Origin: Oscillatoriales cyanobacterium PMM_0080
Lineage (GTDB): Bacteria; Cyanobacteriota; Cyanobacteriia; Cyanobacteriales; Microcoleaceae
Assembly (NCBI GenBank): GCA_949127775.1
Contig: CASBQF010000272.1
Span: 18,024-82,023, forward strand
Direction: 5' to 3'
Length of the DNA stretch: 64,000 nucleotides
Of this stretch, positions 40,694 to 50,974 are shown piece by piece (position 1 is the first letter of the stretch; each line of letters starts with the position of its first letter). The position numbers and the translations under genes were made by a program. A model generated the notes under the pieces. That model did no database searches. It was not told the origin of the DNA and saw nothing but the letters and a program-made list of their open reading frames with translations.

Positions 40694-41021
40694 CTGAGTC
40701 TTATAGATAAATAATTTTGCCGCAGCGGGCGACGTGAGTAAAGTCGGGGGAGTCGATGTGCGATCGGGCTGACACAAATTGCCAGTTTTGTTAAGCGGTG
40801 CCGACGGAGGGCGAGTCAAAATTTTACCAATAATATTTTACTCGCGATCGACAGCAACAATTAATTTGTCGCAATACGGGGCCAAAACCCCAGTATCTTT
40901 ACAATCATAGCTCTTCTGGGATCGCACAGAAATCTAATCTTCTGACTTGTCCAGTCAGTGTCATTCAATATCACAATAAGTTTTTACTGTCAATCCCAAA
41001 TCCTCAAAATATCAAACCAAC

Positions 41022-41642
41022 ATGACACTTTCTCCTGAACTAAGAGCTTTAGCCCAGTACATGGCGGGCGAATTTGATAACCGAGAACAAGCATTAGCAG
41101 ACCCGGCTTGGTACGTCCACCTTCGTTTCTGGCAAAGACCCCTACCCGTTTCTCTCTTTGACGAACCCAGCATTGCCTTGTTTGCCGAACAAGCAAATAT
41201 TCTGGAATTGGACAAACCATACCGTCCGCGCATCGTGCAACTAAGGCACGCTAAGACATCGCCTGGACTTATAGAAGCTCAGTATTATATGTTTAAGGAT
41301 ATTGAAGCCGTCAAAGGATCTGGTCGCGATCGCGATTTGCTTTTCAAACTTACTCGCGACCAAATCGAACTCCTCCCCGGCTGCACCCTCTCCGTTGCAG
41401 TCCAAAATTTAGCCTCAAACCGCTATCGATTTCGGGCATCTTTGCCGGAGGGAACTCGTTGCGGTTTTACATACGGCGGGCAGAATTTCCAAGTAGACTT
41501 GGGATTTGAAGCCGCCGCCGAAGAATTTCTCAGCTACGACAAAGGAATAAGCCCCACAACGGGCAAGGCTATCTGGGGAGCCTTAATGGGCCCTTTTAGA
41601 TATGTGAAGCGTCAGGATTTTGCTTCTGAGATATTGGGGTGA
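41022..41642 (+). CDS. cpcT: CpcT/CpeT-type phycobiliprotein chromophore lyase
   Basis: 'LAQYMAGEFDNREQALADPAWYVHLRFWQRPLP', 'LPGCTLSV', 'EGTRCGFTYGG'. Confidence 0.88.
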   Translation: MTLSPELRALAQYMAGEFDNREQALADPAWYVHLRFWQRPLPVSLFDEPSIALFAEQANILELDKPYRPRIVQLRHAKTSPGLIEAQYYMFKDIEAVKGSGRDRDLLFKLTRDQIELLPGCTLSVAVQNLASNRYRFRASLPEGTRCGFTYGGQNFQVDLGFEAAAEEFLSYDKGISPTTGKAIWGALMGPFRYVKRQDFASEILG

Positions 41643-41662
41643 TTAACAGTAGAACTTTTTCT

Positions 41663-41788
41663 GACATTGCTGACAAAGGAGTATGATTTGCCTCCGAAAT
41701 TTAGAGGGGCAATTCATGAATTGCCCCTACTCTCTCATTTCACCGATTGCGCGAAAGCGAGTGAATCATACCTAAATTCAGCAACGCC
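41663..41788. mobile_element. MITE-like 'GGCGTTGCTGA' element, copy 2 (opposite orientation)
   Basis: 'attgctgacaaaggagtatgatttgcctcc...gtgaatcatacctaaattcagcaacgcc'. Confidence 0.7.
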
Positions 41789-41845
41789 CTTTTTCTGACA
41801 TTGGCAACAATCAATTACATTTTGTAGATGTTTTTGTACCACATA

Positions 41846-41984
41846 ATATCAATTCCGGCATCATCGAAATTATTAGTAGCCGAAATTAGGAGACGGCAGT
41901 GCCGTTTCTTGCGCAATAAATTGCGGTAGGGAAACGGCACTGCCGTCTCCTCTATATTATTCAGGCGCAGCCAGAATTGATATA
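41846..41984. repeat. Palindromic repeat of the 'gagacggcagtgccgtctcc' family
   Basis: 'atatcaattccgg...ggagacggcagtgccgtttc...gaaacggcactgccgtctcc...ccagaattgatat'. Confidence 0.8.
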
Positions 41985-42112
41985 AGCTCAAATTTTCCCA
42001 TAAAAAGAAGAAGCAGGTAAGAATTTACCTGCTTCCTCTTCTGGGTTCGGTGCACGCTGGGCGAGTCTCAAGCTTACATAGCTATTACACAAAATTCATA
42101 AAGCAGGAGTGC

Positions 42113-42490
42113 TCAACTTGCGCGTGGAACCCCCTCTAGAGCTTCTTCTTCCGTTTCAAAAATTTCAAACACAGAATCCATCATGGTGACTTCAAACACC
42201 AGTTTAGCTTCGGGATGAACATTGCAAATTCGGAAACTTCCCTTAACTTTATCCGCATCACGCATACCTGCGACTAACGAGGTCAGGCCAGAACTATCGA
42301 TAAAGTTTACCTGACCAAGATTCACGACGACATGACGGCTGAGTTTGGAAATACACTCTTGCAACTTGAGGCGGAATTGCCAAGCTGTCGTGATGTCCAA
42401 TCGTCCTGTCGGTGCTAAGACGATAACTGTTGTACCGTCAGATAGCGTGTGGGTTTTTTGATCAATATGAATCACTGACCCTTCCCTCAA
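42113..42490 (-). CDS. STAS-domain anti-sigma-factor antagonist-like protein
   Basis: 'VVNLGQVNFIDSSGLTSLVAGMRDA' with conserved DSSG. Confidence 0.9.
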   Translation of the reverse strand: MREGSVIHIDQKTHTLSDGTTVIVLAPTGRLDITTAWQFRLKLQECISKLSRHVVVNLGQVNFIDSSGLTSLVAGMRDADKVKGSFRICNVHPEAKLVFEVTMMDSVFEIFETEEEALEGVPRAS

Positions 42491-42536
42491 ATTTATGACT
42501 ATTTATCGCTGTGGTTACTTTCTCAGTCAGTTTAAC

Positions 42537-43580
42537 TCAGGTCGGTGACTGCTGAGGCATCCAATTCGCCCAATCTTGCGGTTTTAAGAACTTTGAGTAT
42601 AGTTCGGCTTCTGGAGAGTTGGGTTCTGGCTCGAAACAATACTCCCAGCGTACCAGAGGTGGCAGGGACATCAGAATCGATTCGGTGCGTCCGTTGGTCT
42701 GGAGGCCAAAGGTTGTGCCCCGATCGTACACTAAGTTAAATTCAACGTAGCGGCCGCGGCGGTAAAGTTGGAAATCGCGCTGGCGTGAGCCGTATGCTTT
42801 CGATCGGTGTTTTTCAACAATTGGGGTGTAAGCGGGCAAAAACGCCCGACCGCAGTCCTGTACGAAGGCGAACAGCGACTCCCAACTCCTAGGTTCCGGG
42901 TTGCCTGCATTCTTGCTGTACTCAGCAGCTTTCCCTTTGACATTTTGGTCGCGGTAAAGCGGGCCTTGAGCGTTTTGGTAGTCAAAAAACAGGCCACCGA
43001 TGCCGCGGGTTTCTTGGCGGTGGGGCAGGTAGAAATATTCGTCGCACCACAGTTTAAAAGTCGGATAATAGTCCGAGTGGTGTTTGTCGCAAGCTGCTTT
43101 CAGAGTTTTGTGGAAATGAGCTGCATCTTCATCCAACAGGTAATAAGGAGTCAAATCGACACCGCCACCAAACCACCAAATCGGGCCCGCCTCAAAATAA
43201 CGGTAATTCAGGTGAACCGTAGGCAAGTAGGGATTGCGGGGGTGCAGCACCATCGAAGTGCCAGTGGCATAGAAATCGTGACCCGCAGCTTCTGGGTGCT
43301 TGGTCAGAATCAAAGCCGGCAAACTTTCGCCCCACACTTGGGAAAAATTGACTCCGGCGCTTTCAAACAGATTGCCTTCGCGCATGACGCGAGAACGTCC
43401 GCCGCCCCCTTCGGAGCGTTCCCAAGAGTCCTCCTTAAATTTGCCGCCACCATCGAGTTGTTCGAGGGATTGACAAATTTCGTCTTGTAGGCTTTTCATA
43501 AATTGGCTGACTCTAGCTCTAGAGTCAGCCGGCGGCAAAAACGGGGAAGTGGCTGTTTTAAGAGTTGTAGAAACTGTCAT
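42537..43580 (-). CDS. hemF: Oxygen-dependent coproporphyrinogen III oxidase
   Basis: '[19 protein letters not shown]', '[34 protein letters not shown]'. Confidence 0.97.
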   Translation of the reverse strand: MTVSTTLKTATSPFLPPADSRARVSQFMKSLQDEICQSLEQLDGGGKFKEDSWERSEGGGGRSRVMREGNLFESAGVNFSQVWGESLPALILTKHPEAAGHDFYATGTSMVLHPRNPYLPTVHLNYRYFEAGPIWWFGGGVDLTPYYLLDEDAAHFHKTLKAACDKHHSDYYPTFKLWCDEYFYLPHRQETRGIGGLFFDYQNAQGPLYRDQNVKGKAAEYSKNAGNPEPRSWESLFAFVQDCGRAFLPAYTPIVEKHRSKAYGSRQRDFQLYRRGRYVEFNLVYDRGTTFGLQTNGRTESILMSLPPLVRWEYCFEPEPNSPEAELYSKFLKPQDWANWMPQQSPT

Positions 43581-43848
43581 CCGATTTTAGATTTTGGATT
43601 TTAGATTTTAGATTGAAGAATTGCGACCTTGAATCAATTCGGGGATTGTGACCAAATTGCTGTAGGTCGTAGAAATTCTTGGCGATCGGATTTGAGTCTT
43701 AGATGGGCGATGATTCTCAAATACCAGTCGTCATGTAATTATGCCACCGCAGGTCTGCAAATGATCGCAATGAAGATACATTAAAAAATAGCAACAAAAA
43801 TATACTTACAACCTGCGATGGCAAATTATTTGACCCAATTGCAGAGCT

Positions 43849-44934
43849 ATGGTGGAGAACACAATGCCCAATACACTCGATGTTAGTTCAGTCTTAGAAA
43901 TTTTGCGACCTGTGCAAGACCCCGAACTGCAAAAAAGTTTGGTGGAATTGAACATGATTCGTAACATCAAAATTGACGGCGGTGTCGTCAGTTTTACCTT
44001 AGTGCTGACAACGCCTGCTTGTCCGCTGCGAGAATTCATTGTCGATGATTGCAAAAAAGCGGTCAAACAGTTGCCAGGAGTCGAAACAGTGGCTGTGGAG
44101 GTGACAGCCGAGACTCCGCAGCAGAAGGGAATGGTCGATCGCCAAGGCATTGAAGGCGTTAAAAATATTATCGCAATTTCCAGCGGTAAAGGTGGCGTCG
44201 GCAAAAGCACGGTGGCGGTAAATGTGGCTGTAGCGCTGGCGCAAACCGGCGCTAAAGTCGGTTTGCTGGATGCGGATATATATGGGCCCAATGACCCGAA
44301 TATGTTGGGTTTGGGTGATGCGAAAGTCATGGTTAGGGACGGAAAAAGTGGGGAAAGCCTCGAACCCGCCTTTAACTACGGCGTCAAATTGGTGTCGATG
44401 GCGTTTTTAATTGAGAAAGACCAGCCTGTAATTTGGCGAGGCCCGATGTTGAATGGGATCATCCGCCAGTTCCTATACCAGGTGAATTGGGGCGATTTAG
44501 ACTATCTGATTGTGGATATGCCTCCGGGTACTGGAGACGCGCAGTTGACGATGGCGCAAGCGGTGCCGATGGCTGGTGTGGTAATTGTCACGACGCCGCA
44601 GACTGTCGCTTTGTTGGACTCCCGCAAGGGGTTGAAGATGTTCCAGCAGTTGGGAGTGTCGGTGTTGGGAATTGTGGAAAACATGAGCTATTTTGTGCCG
44701 CCGGATATGCCCGACAAGCAATATGATATTTTCGGTTCCGGTGGCGGGGAAAGGACGGCTGCTGAGTTGGGAGTGCCGCTGTTAGGCCGCATTCCGCTGG
44801 AAATTCCGTTGCGGGAAGGTGGCGATTCCGGTGTGCCGATCGTTGTAGGACAACCGGATTCTGCTTCGGCGAGGGAGTTGCGGGCGATCGCGGGAAGGAT
44901 TGCGGGTAAAGTTTCTGTAGCAGCCTTAGCCTAA
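43849..44934 (+). CDS. mrp: Mrp/ApbC-type iron-sulfur cluster carrier ATPase
   Basis: 'IAISSGKGGVGKSTVAVNVAVAL', 'IVDMPPGTGDAQLTM', N-terminal MIP18-like domain. Confidence 0.94.
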   Translation: MVENTMPNTLDVSSVLEILRPVQDPELQKSLVELNMIRNIKIDGGVVSFTLVLTTPACPLREFIVDDCKKAVKQLPGVETVAVEVTAETPQQKGMVDRQGIEGVKNIIAISSGKGGVGKSTVAVNVAVALAQTGAKVGLLDADIYGPNDPNMLGLGDAKVMVRDGKSGESLEPAFNYGVKLVSMAFLIEKDQPVIWRGPMLNGIIRQFLYQVNWGDLDYLIVDMPPGTGDAQLTMAQAVPMAGVVIVTTPQTVALLDSRKGLKMFQQLGVSVLGIVENMSYFVPPDMPDKQYDIFGSGGGERTAAELGVPLLGRIPLEIPLREGGDSGVPIVVGQPDSASARELRAIAGRIAGKVSVAALA

Positions 44935-44935
44935 A

Positions 44936-45030
44936 TTACATTGGAATTAACATTACCCGAAATCAGGAGACGGCAGTGCCGTCTCCCTACCTGATTATTT
45001 TGGGGTAGGGAGACGGCATTGCCGTCTCCG
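44936..45030. repeat. Partial palindromic repeat of the 'gagacggcagtgccgtctcc' family
   Basis: 'ggagacggcagtgccgtctccctac...gtagggagacggcattgccgtctcc'. Confidence 0.75.
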
Positions 45031-45087
45031 AACTCGATCGCCAAGAAACGTTAAACTATCAACAGCAAACACAACATTCAAAAAATT

Positions 45088-45279
45088 ATGATTTTTCCTG
45101 GTTCAGCAGTTCGAGTTAAAGATAAGACCGAGATTTACTACGGCTTTCAAGGACAAGTCCAGCGAGTTACCGACGGGAAAGTCGCGGTATTGTTTGAAGG
45201 CGGCAATTGGGACAAGTTGATCGCGTTCCGGCTTTCGCAGTTGGAACTTGTCGATGCTACCGCTGGCCGGGCGAAATAG
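45088..45279 (+). CDS. ndhS: NAD(P)H dehydrogenase subunit S
   Basis: '[55 protein letters not shown]'. Confidence 0.9.
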   Translation: MIFPGSAVRVKDKTEIYYGFQGQVQRVTDGKVAVLFEGGNWDKLIAFRLSQLELVDATAGRAK

Positions 45280-45280
45280 T

Positions 45281-45505
45281 CAGTAGTCAGTAGTCATTAG
45301 TCATTAGTCATTGTTCGTTGGTCTTTGGAAAAAAGATAATTGGTAAGCTAGCCAAAACTTGGAAACTCACTGAATATCATTAATAACTAACAACACATAA
45401 CTAATGACTAATAACTAATAACCAATAACTAATAACCAATAACCAATAACTAATAACCAATAACTAATAACTAATAACCAATAACCAATAACCAATAACT
45501 AAAAT
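45281..45505. repeat. Bipolar heptamer array region
   Basis: 'agtcagtagtcagtagtcattagtcatt' then a long (TAATAAC/CAATAAC)n run ending about 5 nt before an ATG. Confidence 0.9.
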
Positions 45506-45506
45506 C

Positions 45507-46175
45507 ATGCGTTTACCTTTACCTCAATTTACTACAAAAGAGCGCCCTCCCGATCGCATTGCTGAAGTCATCGAGACAGCAACGACAGAGTTTTTGGCTC
45601 AATGTTTGGAACCGGAAGACTTGAGTTTTCCGGTGATGCCGCCTTTTGGGAGTTGGGTGAAAGCCGAGGATGAAGAGTCAAAAAATCAAATCTACGGCGT
45701 GGTTTACCATGCTACCACTAGCCCGATCGACTCAGTGCATAGAGCTCGCGCTTTGGGTTTGTCGCTGGAAGAGTTGCGGGAAGAACAACCGCAGATTTTT
45801 GCGATGCTCAAAACCGAGTTTCGAGTGGCGATTGTGGGCTTTGAGACTGCGCCGGAAAGGTTCAACGGCAACGGCCCATCTAGGGGTAAAATTTATCAGT
45901 ATTTGCCACCACGCCCGCCACAAATCCACCAGGCGGTTTATCGCTGCGAACCGGATGAGGTGGTTGATTTTACGGTACAGTTGGATTTTTTGAGGACTTT
46001 GCTGGGGGTGACTAATGCGCCGGTGGATGCGCTGACGGCGGCGGCGATTCGGGAGATTTATCAGTTGCGGATGCGCGATCGAGCTTGGTTGGTGGAAGCG
46101 GGGAGGAGTTTGAGTGTTTTGTTGAAAGATGATTATGACAGGTTGCGGGTGATTTTGAGTCAGATTCATCCGTAG
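45507..46175 (+). CDS. HAS-barrel domain protein
   Basis: 'PDRIAEVIETATTEFLAQC...PPFGSWVKAEDEESKNQIYGVVYHATTSPIDSVHRARALGLSLEELREEQPQIF'. Confidence 0.7.
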   Translation: MRLPLPQFTTKERPPDRIAEVIETATTEFLAQCLEPEDLSFPVMPPFGSWVKAEDEESKNQIYGVVYHATTSPIDSVHRARALGLSLEELREEQPQIFAMLKTEFRVAIVGFETAPERFNGNGPSRGKIYQYLPPRPPQIHQAVYRCEPDEVVDFTVQLDFLRTLLGVTNAPVDALTAAAIREIYQLRMRDRAWLVEAGRSLSVLLKDDYDRLRVILSQIHP

Positions 46176-46318
46176 GAGACATTGGACAGTTTGCCGATCG
46201 AGAAAGAGGACTGTTAATCTTATTATTCCTCTTGATTCCTTGTTACTATAATTTGATAATGATTAAGTCGCTGGAAGTTCAAAGCACCAAATAAATTTAT
46301 TGAGGCAGTTGTCAGATT

Positions 46319-46651
46319 ATGGTGACAGTATCAATCAAAGATGAATATGTTGAAGTATTGAGTGCTTTGGGTGATTTGCAGGCGGCTATGGATTTGGCAA
46401 TCCAACGCTATACCATCGAGCAGATTCTCACGAAAGTTGCTGAACTTAGACAAAAAAATGGTCAGTATCAGGCTAAATATGGCATGGATTATCTCGCTTT
46501 TAACCAGCGAGTTTCTGAAGATGAAGTTTTTATCATAAATCTTGAATCAAAGGTTAATAATTTGTGGGAGATTGACTTGGCAGATTGGGAATTTTGCTAT
46601 AAGGGGATAGGAGATTGGACGCTAAAGTTACAGAATATTTTGCTGATGTAA
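46319..46651 (+). CDS. Hypothetical protein, antitoxin-like partner
   Basis: Small ORF overlapping the DUF6516-like gene. Confidence 0.5.
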   Translation: MVTVSIKDEYVEVLSALGDLQAAMDLAIQRYTIEQILTKVAELRQKNGQYQAKYGMDYLAFNQRVSEDEVFIINLESKVNNLWEIDLADWEFCYKGIGDWTLKLQNILLM

Positions 46652-47010
46652 TTGCCCTTGCTCAAGCTACTTTTGAAGGGGTAAAGTACGTTAATGATGT
46701 GACACCCTTAAGGGCTATTCTGCGGCTTGAGGCTAAATATAGGATTTATCGGGTGTTGATTACAGAGTTGTTCAGCGATGAAGTACGAAAATATAGGTAT
46801 TATGTCTTAGAAGGCGATCGTGTAGAAGCTGGTTTTGACAATAGTCCTGATCCCCGTGCTATTCGGCTCAAGTATGGCAGGATTGGGGCAGAATATGCAG
46901 GTGAAAATGTTCCTCACCTGCATTTACAGAATAAACGGGAGTTAGTGTTAACGGAAGAAATGACATTTGCTGATTTTGTGAATTGGTTGAAAATAAATAT
47001 TTCAGATTGA
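46615..47010 (+). CDS. DUF6516-like protein
   Basis: 'TPLRAILRLEAKYRIYRVLITELFSDEVRKYRYYVLEGDRVEAGFDNSPDPRAIRLKYG'. Confidence 0.65.
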   Translation: MDAKVTEYFADVIALAQATFEGVKYVNDVTPLRAILRLEAKYRIYRVLITELFSDEVRKYRYYVLEGDRVEAGFDNSPDPRAIRLKYGRIGAEYAGENVPHLHLQNKRELVLTEEMTFADFVNWLKINISD

Positions 47011-47054
47011 ACCTAATCACTCAATTTCATAAATGTCAGTATCGCCAACATAAT

Positions 47055-47270
47055 TTATGACTCCGCTACTTTTTCTGGCACTCGGCGATATTTACCATCC
47101 AAACGTTCCTGTCGCTGACGGCGATTATCAGCTTCTAACATTGCGAGGACTTCATCTAATTTTAGCGTCCAAACATCAAGCAGGCGACAAGATTCTCGCA
47201 TCCTAGCAACATTTTGCTGTCTTGTCTCTAAATCGGGTATTCTTGGCTGTTGAGTCATGGCAAGTTCCAA
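47055..47270 (-). CDS. Small hypothetical protein
   Basis: 71-aa ORF overlapping the upstream 114-aa ORF. Confidence 0.45.
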   Translation of the reverse strand: MELAMTQQPRIPDLETRQQNVARMRESCRLLDVWTLKLDEVLAMLEADNRRQRQERLDGKYRRVPEKVAES

Positions 47271-47599
47271 CTCCTTTTAATTTCTTGAATACTAGCTTCT
47301 GAGGCATCGGCGATTGCCTCTCCCTGGTCTATCGTGTTATACAGAAACTCTAGCACATCGGCTGTTGCTGCCGGCTGAGATTCTGCTACCTGTTGCAATA
47401 TTCTGTGCAAACGGTTGTAGGGAATTCTCAGACGTTCTTTCACATTATCAACTGCTTCTAACTCAGGCATTGTTTCCTCTGTTTCGCCAAATTGTTGTAA
47501 GAGGGAATATTCTGCTGCTGTTGCTGTATCCAGAAGTGCGACTAACCGCTCTTGCAATCTGAAAATAGTGCTGATAGTTTGGCTTGGTAATTTTGCCAT
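47255..47599 (-). CDS. Small hypothetical protein
   Basis: 114-aa helical ORF paired with the previous one. Confidence 0.5.
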   Translation of the reverse strand: MAKLPSQTISTIFRLQERLVALLDTATAAEYSLLQQFGETEETMPELEAVDNVKERLRIPYNRLHRILQQVAESQPAATADVLEFLYNTIDQGEAIADASEASIQEIKRSWNLP

Positions 47600-47689
47600 A
47601 AATTTGAATTTGGAGTGACAAATTATCAGTATAATAGCACTTCAGGATCGCCAATCAGTCTGTCATAATTTAGTTAAACCAAAAATCAT

Positions 47690-47989
47690 ATGTGGGTAGA
47701 GATAACAGCCCTAAATCAGATTCCCGAATCGGATATTTTGAAGGTAAAAGTTGAGGGAATTTCGCTGATTTTGAATCGTCAAGGTACGAATGTCACTTGT
47801 TACCGCAATGCTTGCACTCATTTAGAATATCCGATCGACATGGGTAAGGTAAGTGACGGCATTATTACCTGTCCGTTTCACAAATTCCGGTACAAATTAG
47901 ATACGGGTAAATGTTTAAATTCACCCGATTTTCTGGAATCTTATCCGGTGAAGATTGAGGGCGATCGAGTTTTTGTGGAAATAGATTAG
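47690..47989 (+). CDS. Rieske [2Fe-2S] ferredoxin-like protein
   Basis: 'CYRNACTHLEYPI...GIITCPFHKFRYKLDTGKCL' (CxH...CxxH). Confidence 0.92.
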   Translation: MWVEITALNQIPESDILKVKVEGISLILNRQGTNVTCYRNACTHLEYPIDMGKVSDGIITCPFHKFRYKLDTGKCLNSPDFLESYPVKIEGDRVFVEID

Positions 47990-48088
47990 TCAGGATTTAC
48001 GGACTCCGACAAAGAAACCGGGTTTTTTACCTAATTTACGGTGTGTAACCAAGTATTCTGTAAAAAACCCGGTTTCTGGCCTCATGCG

Positions 48089-50974
48089 TTATACAATTTT
48101 CGCGCGTCGCTGACGGAAGAAAATCGTCAAAAGCCCGATCGCCCCAACGATCAAAAGCAGCCATTCTTCCGGTTCAGGAACCCCAGAAACATTCAAAGGA
48201 TTGCTAGGTTTTGTCAACTCCTCCTTACCCGATTCTACCTCTCTGTCAAATCGATCGTTTTTAGCTTCCGCCGCCTTTAGCTGCGCTCTTTGCGCGTCAT
48301 TAACCAACACAATCATCGAAGAATACGGCGTTACCACCTTAAAGTTTTTAGCCAACGAGTGCATCGCATCCAACTGAGTCAACTGATTAGCAGTTTTCTG
48401 CTTGCTAAGTGCAGCGATCAACTGCCGCACAGCTATGGGATTAAAACCTTCATTATCACCATCTGTGATTCTCGCAGCAGCCGTCGCCTTCGGAGTTTTG
48501 GCATAACTCCAAACATAGCCATCAACAACGTTAACTGTAGATTTACCCGATGCTGCTGTCGTTGCTACTCTTTGCATCGCCTCTTTGATATCTGTCGCAA
48601 CTCCGCCACCACTATCTTGAATTACCTTCAAAGTTCCATCGTCATAACCCGGTGGTAAGCCTCCCAAATTCACCATCCACAGCGGTGCAGATATCGAAAA
48701 CTTAGTTTTGCGATCGTCCGATAATTCGTAGCTGTGGCGATCGCTCACCAAAAATACAGTATCGTAACTCTTATCACCGCGCAACTGTGCAAACTGTTGC
48801 AGCATATCCTTAAGTTGGAGCGTACCATAAAACGTTAACTTAGCAGCATCAAAACTGCGTAAATCTTGCACCAACTTAGGCGGCATTCCCGCAGCACTAG
48901 CCACATACAAATCAACCGCATTTTTTCCGACTACATTAACTTTTAACCATTCAAAAGTCTCCTTTACCGACTTAGTTTCATCTGCCATGCTGCGGGAAGT
49001 ATCGAGAACCAATGCAAACTTTTTGGTTTGCGGTAGCGAGTAATTTGCATCAACCAGCGGCTTAGTAGAAATCGTATTTTCTCCCGGTAAATTCGCAATC
49101 TGTGGTATTGGCTGCTGTTGCGAAACTGCCTTGACAAATGTCGGTAGCCAAGTTTCCTTTGCCTGTTGCCCACTGTAGTTTACCTGTTTTCCGGCGATCG
49201 TGCGATGAGTATTTCCATCCCAATAAATGTTACGTTTTTCAGCCAAAACAGGCATCGCCCAACCTTGCGGCTGGCGCATGACTTTGTAAGTCAGCCACAG
49301 ATTCATCTCCGTTGGTGCGTTGGTTTGCGTGCGCGAAAGCACTTGTTTAGCCGGAATTGGAAAAGCTCGCAAGCGGTATTGTTTCGGGCCAATTTGTTCG
49401 AGCAAAGCCGGATCTACATTTTCTCTCACCTGCTGGTTGTAAACTTGCTGGGCGGCACCTCTGGGCGACACAGTAAATGCAAAACGCTTTTTCAAATCGC
49501 CAGTATCACCCAGCCAAACTCCTGTAACTGCGGCGCTTTCCGGCAGGGAAAAGTAATAAAATACTTCTTGCAAGTTCGGCGTTTGATTTTTGTAAACTTC
49601 GTAGAGTTGAACATCAGCCCAATCACCCTTTTCTGTGATTGTCACTTCTTGCGATTCTAGCCATACTTTTTCCTGATTGATATTCAGCAAACCAGCTTTA
49701 GCTTCTTCGCGGTTAAATGTTGATTGTACCGCGTGCTTGACTGCTGCTGCGTCACCTTTTTGGATTTCGGTATCAAAGAATTCGCCGTAGAGTTTTTCGG
49801 CTTTTTTAACATCGGAACTTGAGCCTTGATACAAAAACGGCGACATTACAAAATTGTAGCTGTTCTGGATGTTGCGAGCCGCTGTATCAGGTAAACTAAA
49901 GGTATTTTTGTACATCGCGTAAATGTGGTTATTTTCTCCCACAGTGCTGAGGTAGCGGTACGGAGACAAATAAGCGTTCACTAAGCCCGATCGCACAATA
50001 TCAGATTTGGCTAACAAAGTTTGTCGAACAGTATCATTTGCTGCGGGAGTCGCCAGCATTTTCAATGCTGCTACTTGTGGCTGTTGCTGCAAAGCCGCGA
50101 AAATAGCCAGCCAAGCTGCTATCACTCCCAAGCTTCCCATGATTGCCTGATTTTTGCCGTATTGTGAAGCAAAACTGCGAAATATTTTGCGACCAGATTG
50201 AATGTAGAGAAAGCCGTATAGCAAAGGCATTGCCACGAATAAGCTACAGCTTAATCCAAACAATATAAAGGATAGTGGTATCCAAATTAAAGCCGATATC
50301 CATGCCCCATATTCAAACATCTCCAAAAATGATGATACCCATCCAAACTTGAAAAATTCAACGACTACACTGAAGAATCCAGCAACTGTAACCGTTCCCA
50401 CGGGTACAGCGTAATACATTAGTAATATTGCCGCCCAAATACCAACTATTAGCATTAAACTGTGGCAGCCTAATTGCAGCCACGCATCTCGCTTCGATCC
50501 GATTAAATTTGAAAAGCTAGACTGTTTGTTACGAGAAATTTGAGATTCGGAAATATTTCCAACGTTTTCTATTTTTCCGGGATATCCGTGCAGAATTTCT
50601 ACTAAAAATGCTGCTATGCACAGTAAAATAGTACCGATAATTTGAGAACTAGCTGGAGTCAGTTCTCGCAGCACGAACAACCGGAGCAAACATAACAGAA
50701 ATAGCGGCGCTTCCACCCCATAAAACAAGCGCATTAGCTGTAGGGGCTGCTTGCCAAAATGCTTCGCTCCTATGACCGTACACACTGTCGGAACTGCGAT
50801 TAAAGCTATCAAGGCGAAGCAAAAATCAAGCGGAATGAGACCGTCAATTGTCGCCATAATTAATGGCACTGCCAATAAGGGCAAAATCCCTAAATAAACA
50901 ATCGATAAGAAAGTCAGATTCCATACCCAAAAAATGGTTTGAAAAATTCCGTCAAACACCTGTTTAGTTTTCAT
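48089..50974 (-). CDS. PEP-CTERM integral membrane protein with VIT/vWA region (TIGR02921-like)
   Basis: N-terminal TM segments; 'KKFALVLDTSRSMADE' vWA MIDAS; C-term 'SGVPEPEEWLLLIVGAIGLLTIFFRQRRAKIV' sorting signal. Confidence 0.85.
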   Translation of the reverse strand: MKTKQVFDGIFQTIFWVWNLTFLSIVYLGILPLLAVPLIMATIDGLIPLDFCFALIALIAVPTVCTVIGAKHFGKQPLQLMRLFYGVEAPLFLLCLLRLFVLRELTPASSQIIGTILLCIAAFLVEILHGYPGKIENVGNISESQISRNKQSSFSNLIGSKRDAWLQLGCHSLMLIVGIWAAILLMYYAVPVGTVTVAGFFSVVVEFFKFGWVSSFLEMFEYGAWISALIWIPLSFILFGLSCSLFVAMPLLYGFLYIQSGRKIFRSFASQYGKNQAIMGSLGVIAAWLAIFAALQQQPQVAALKMLATPAANDTVRQTLLAKSDIVRSGLVNAYLSPYRYLSTVGENNHIYAMYKNTFSLPDTAARNIQNSYNFVMSPFLYQGSSSDVKKAEKLYGEFFDTEIQKGDAAAVKHAVQSTFNREEAKAGLLNINQEKVWLESQEVTITEKGDWADVQLYEVYKNQTPNLQEVFYYFSLPESAAVTGVWLGDTGDLKKRFAFTVSPRGAAQQVYNQQVRENVDPALLEQIGPKQYRLRAFPIPAKQVLSRTQTNAPTEMNLWLTYKVMRQPQGWAMPVLAEKRNIYWDGNTHRTIAGKQVNYSGQQAKETWLPTFVKAVSQQQPIPQIANLPGENTISTKPLVDANYSLPQTKKFALVLDTSRSMADETKSVKETFEWLKVNVVGKNAVDLYVASAAGMPPKLVQDLRSFDAAKLTFYGTLQLKDMLQQFAQLRGDKSYDTVFLVSDRHSYELSDDRKTKFSISAPLWMVNLGGLPPGYDDGTLKVIQDSGGGVATDIKEAMQRVATTAASGKSTVNVVDGYVWSYAKTPKATAAARITDGDNEGFNPIAVRQLIAALSKQKTANQLTQLDAMHSLAKNFKVVTPYSSMIVLVNDAQRAQLKAAEAKNDRFDREVESGKEELTKPSNPLNVSGVPEPEEWLLLIVGAIGLLTIFFRQRRAKIV

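Noticed and set aside
42807-43490. 227-aa plus-strand ORF opposite hemF
   Set aside because: Long shadow ORF; hemF on the other strand is unambiguous.
43806-44330. 174-aa minus-strand ORF opposite mrp
   Set aside because: Shadow ORF; Mrp motifs are clear on the plus strand.
45400-45505. Possible CRISPR-like array
   Set aside because: Contiguous 7-bp tandem units without spacers; simple tandem repeat.
49166-49660. 164-aa plus-strand ORF opposite the PEP-CTERM gene
   Set aside because: Shadow ORF with no motif.
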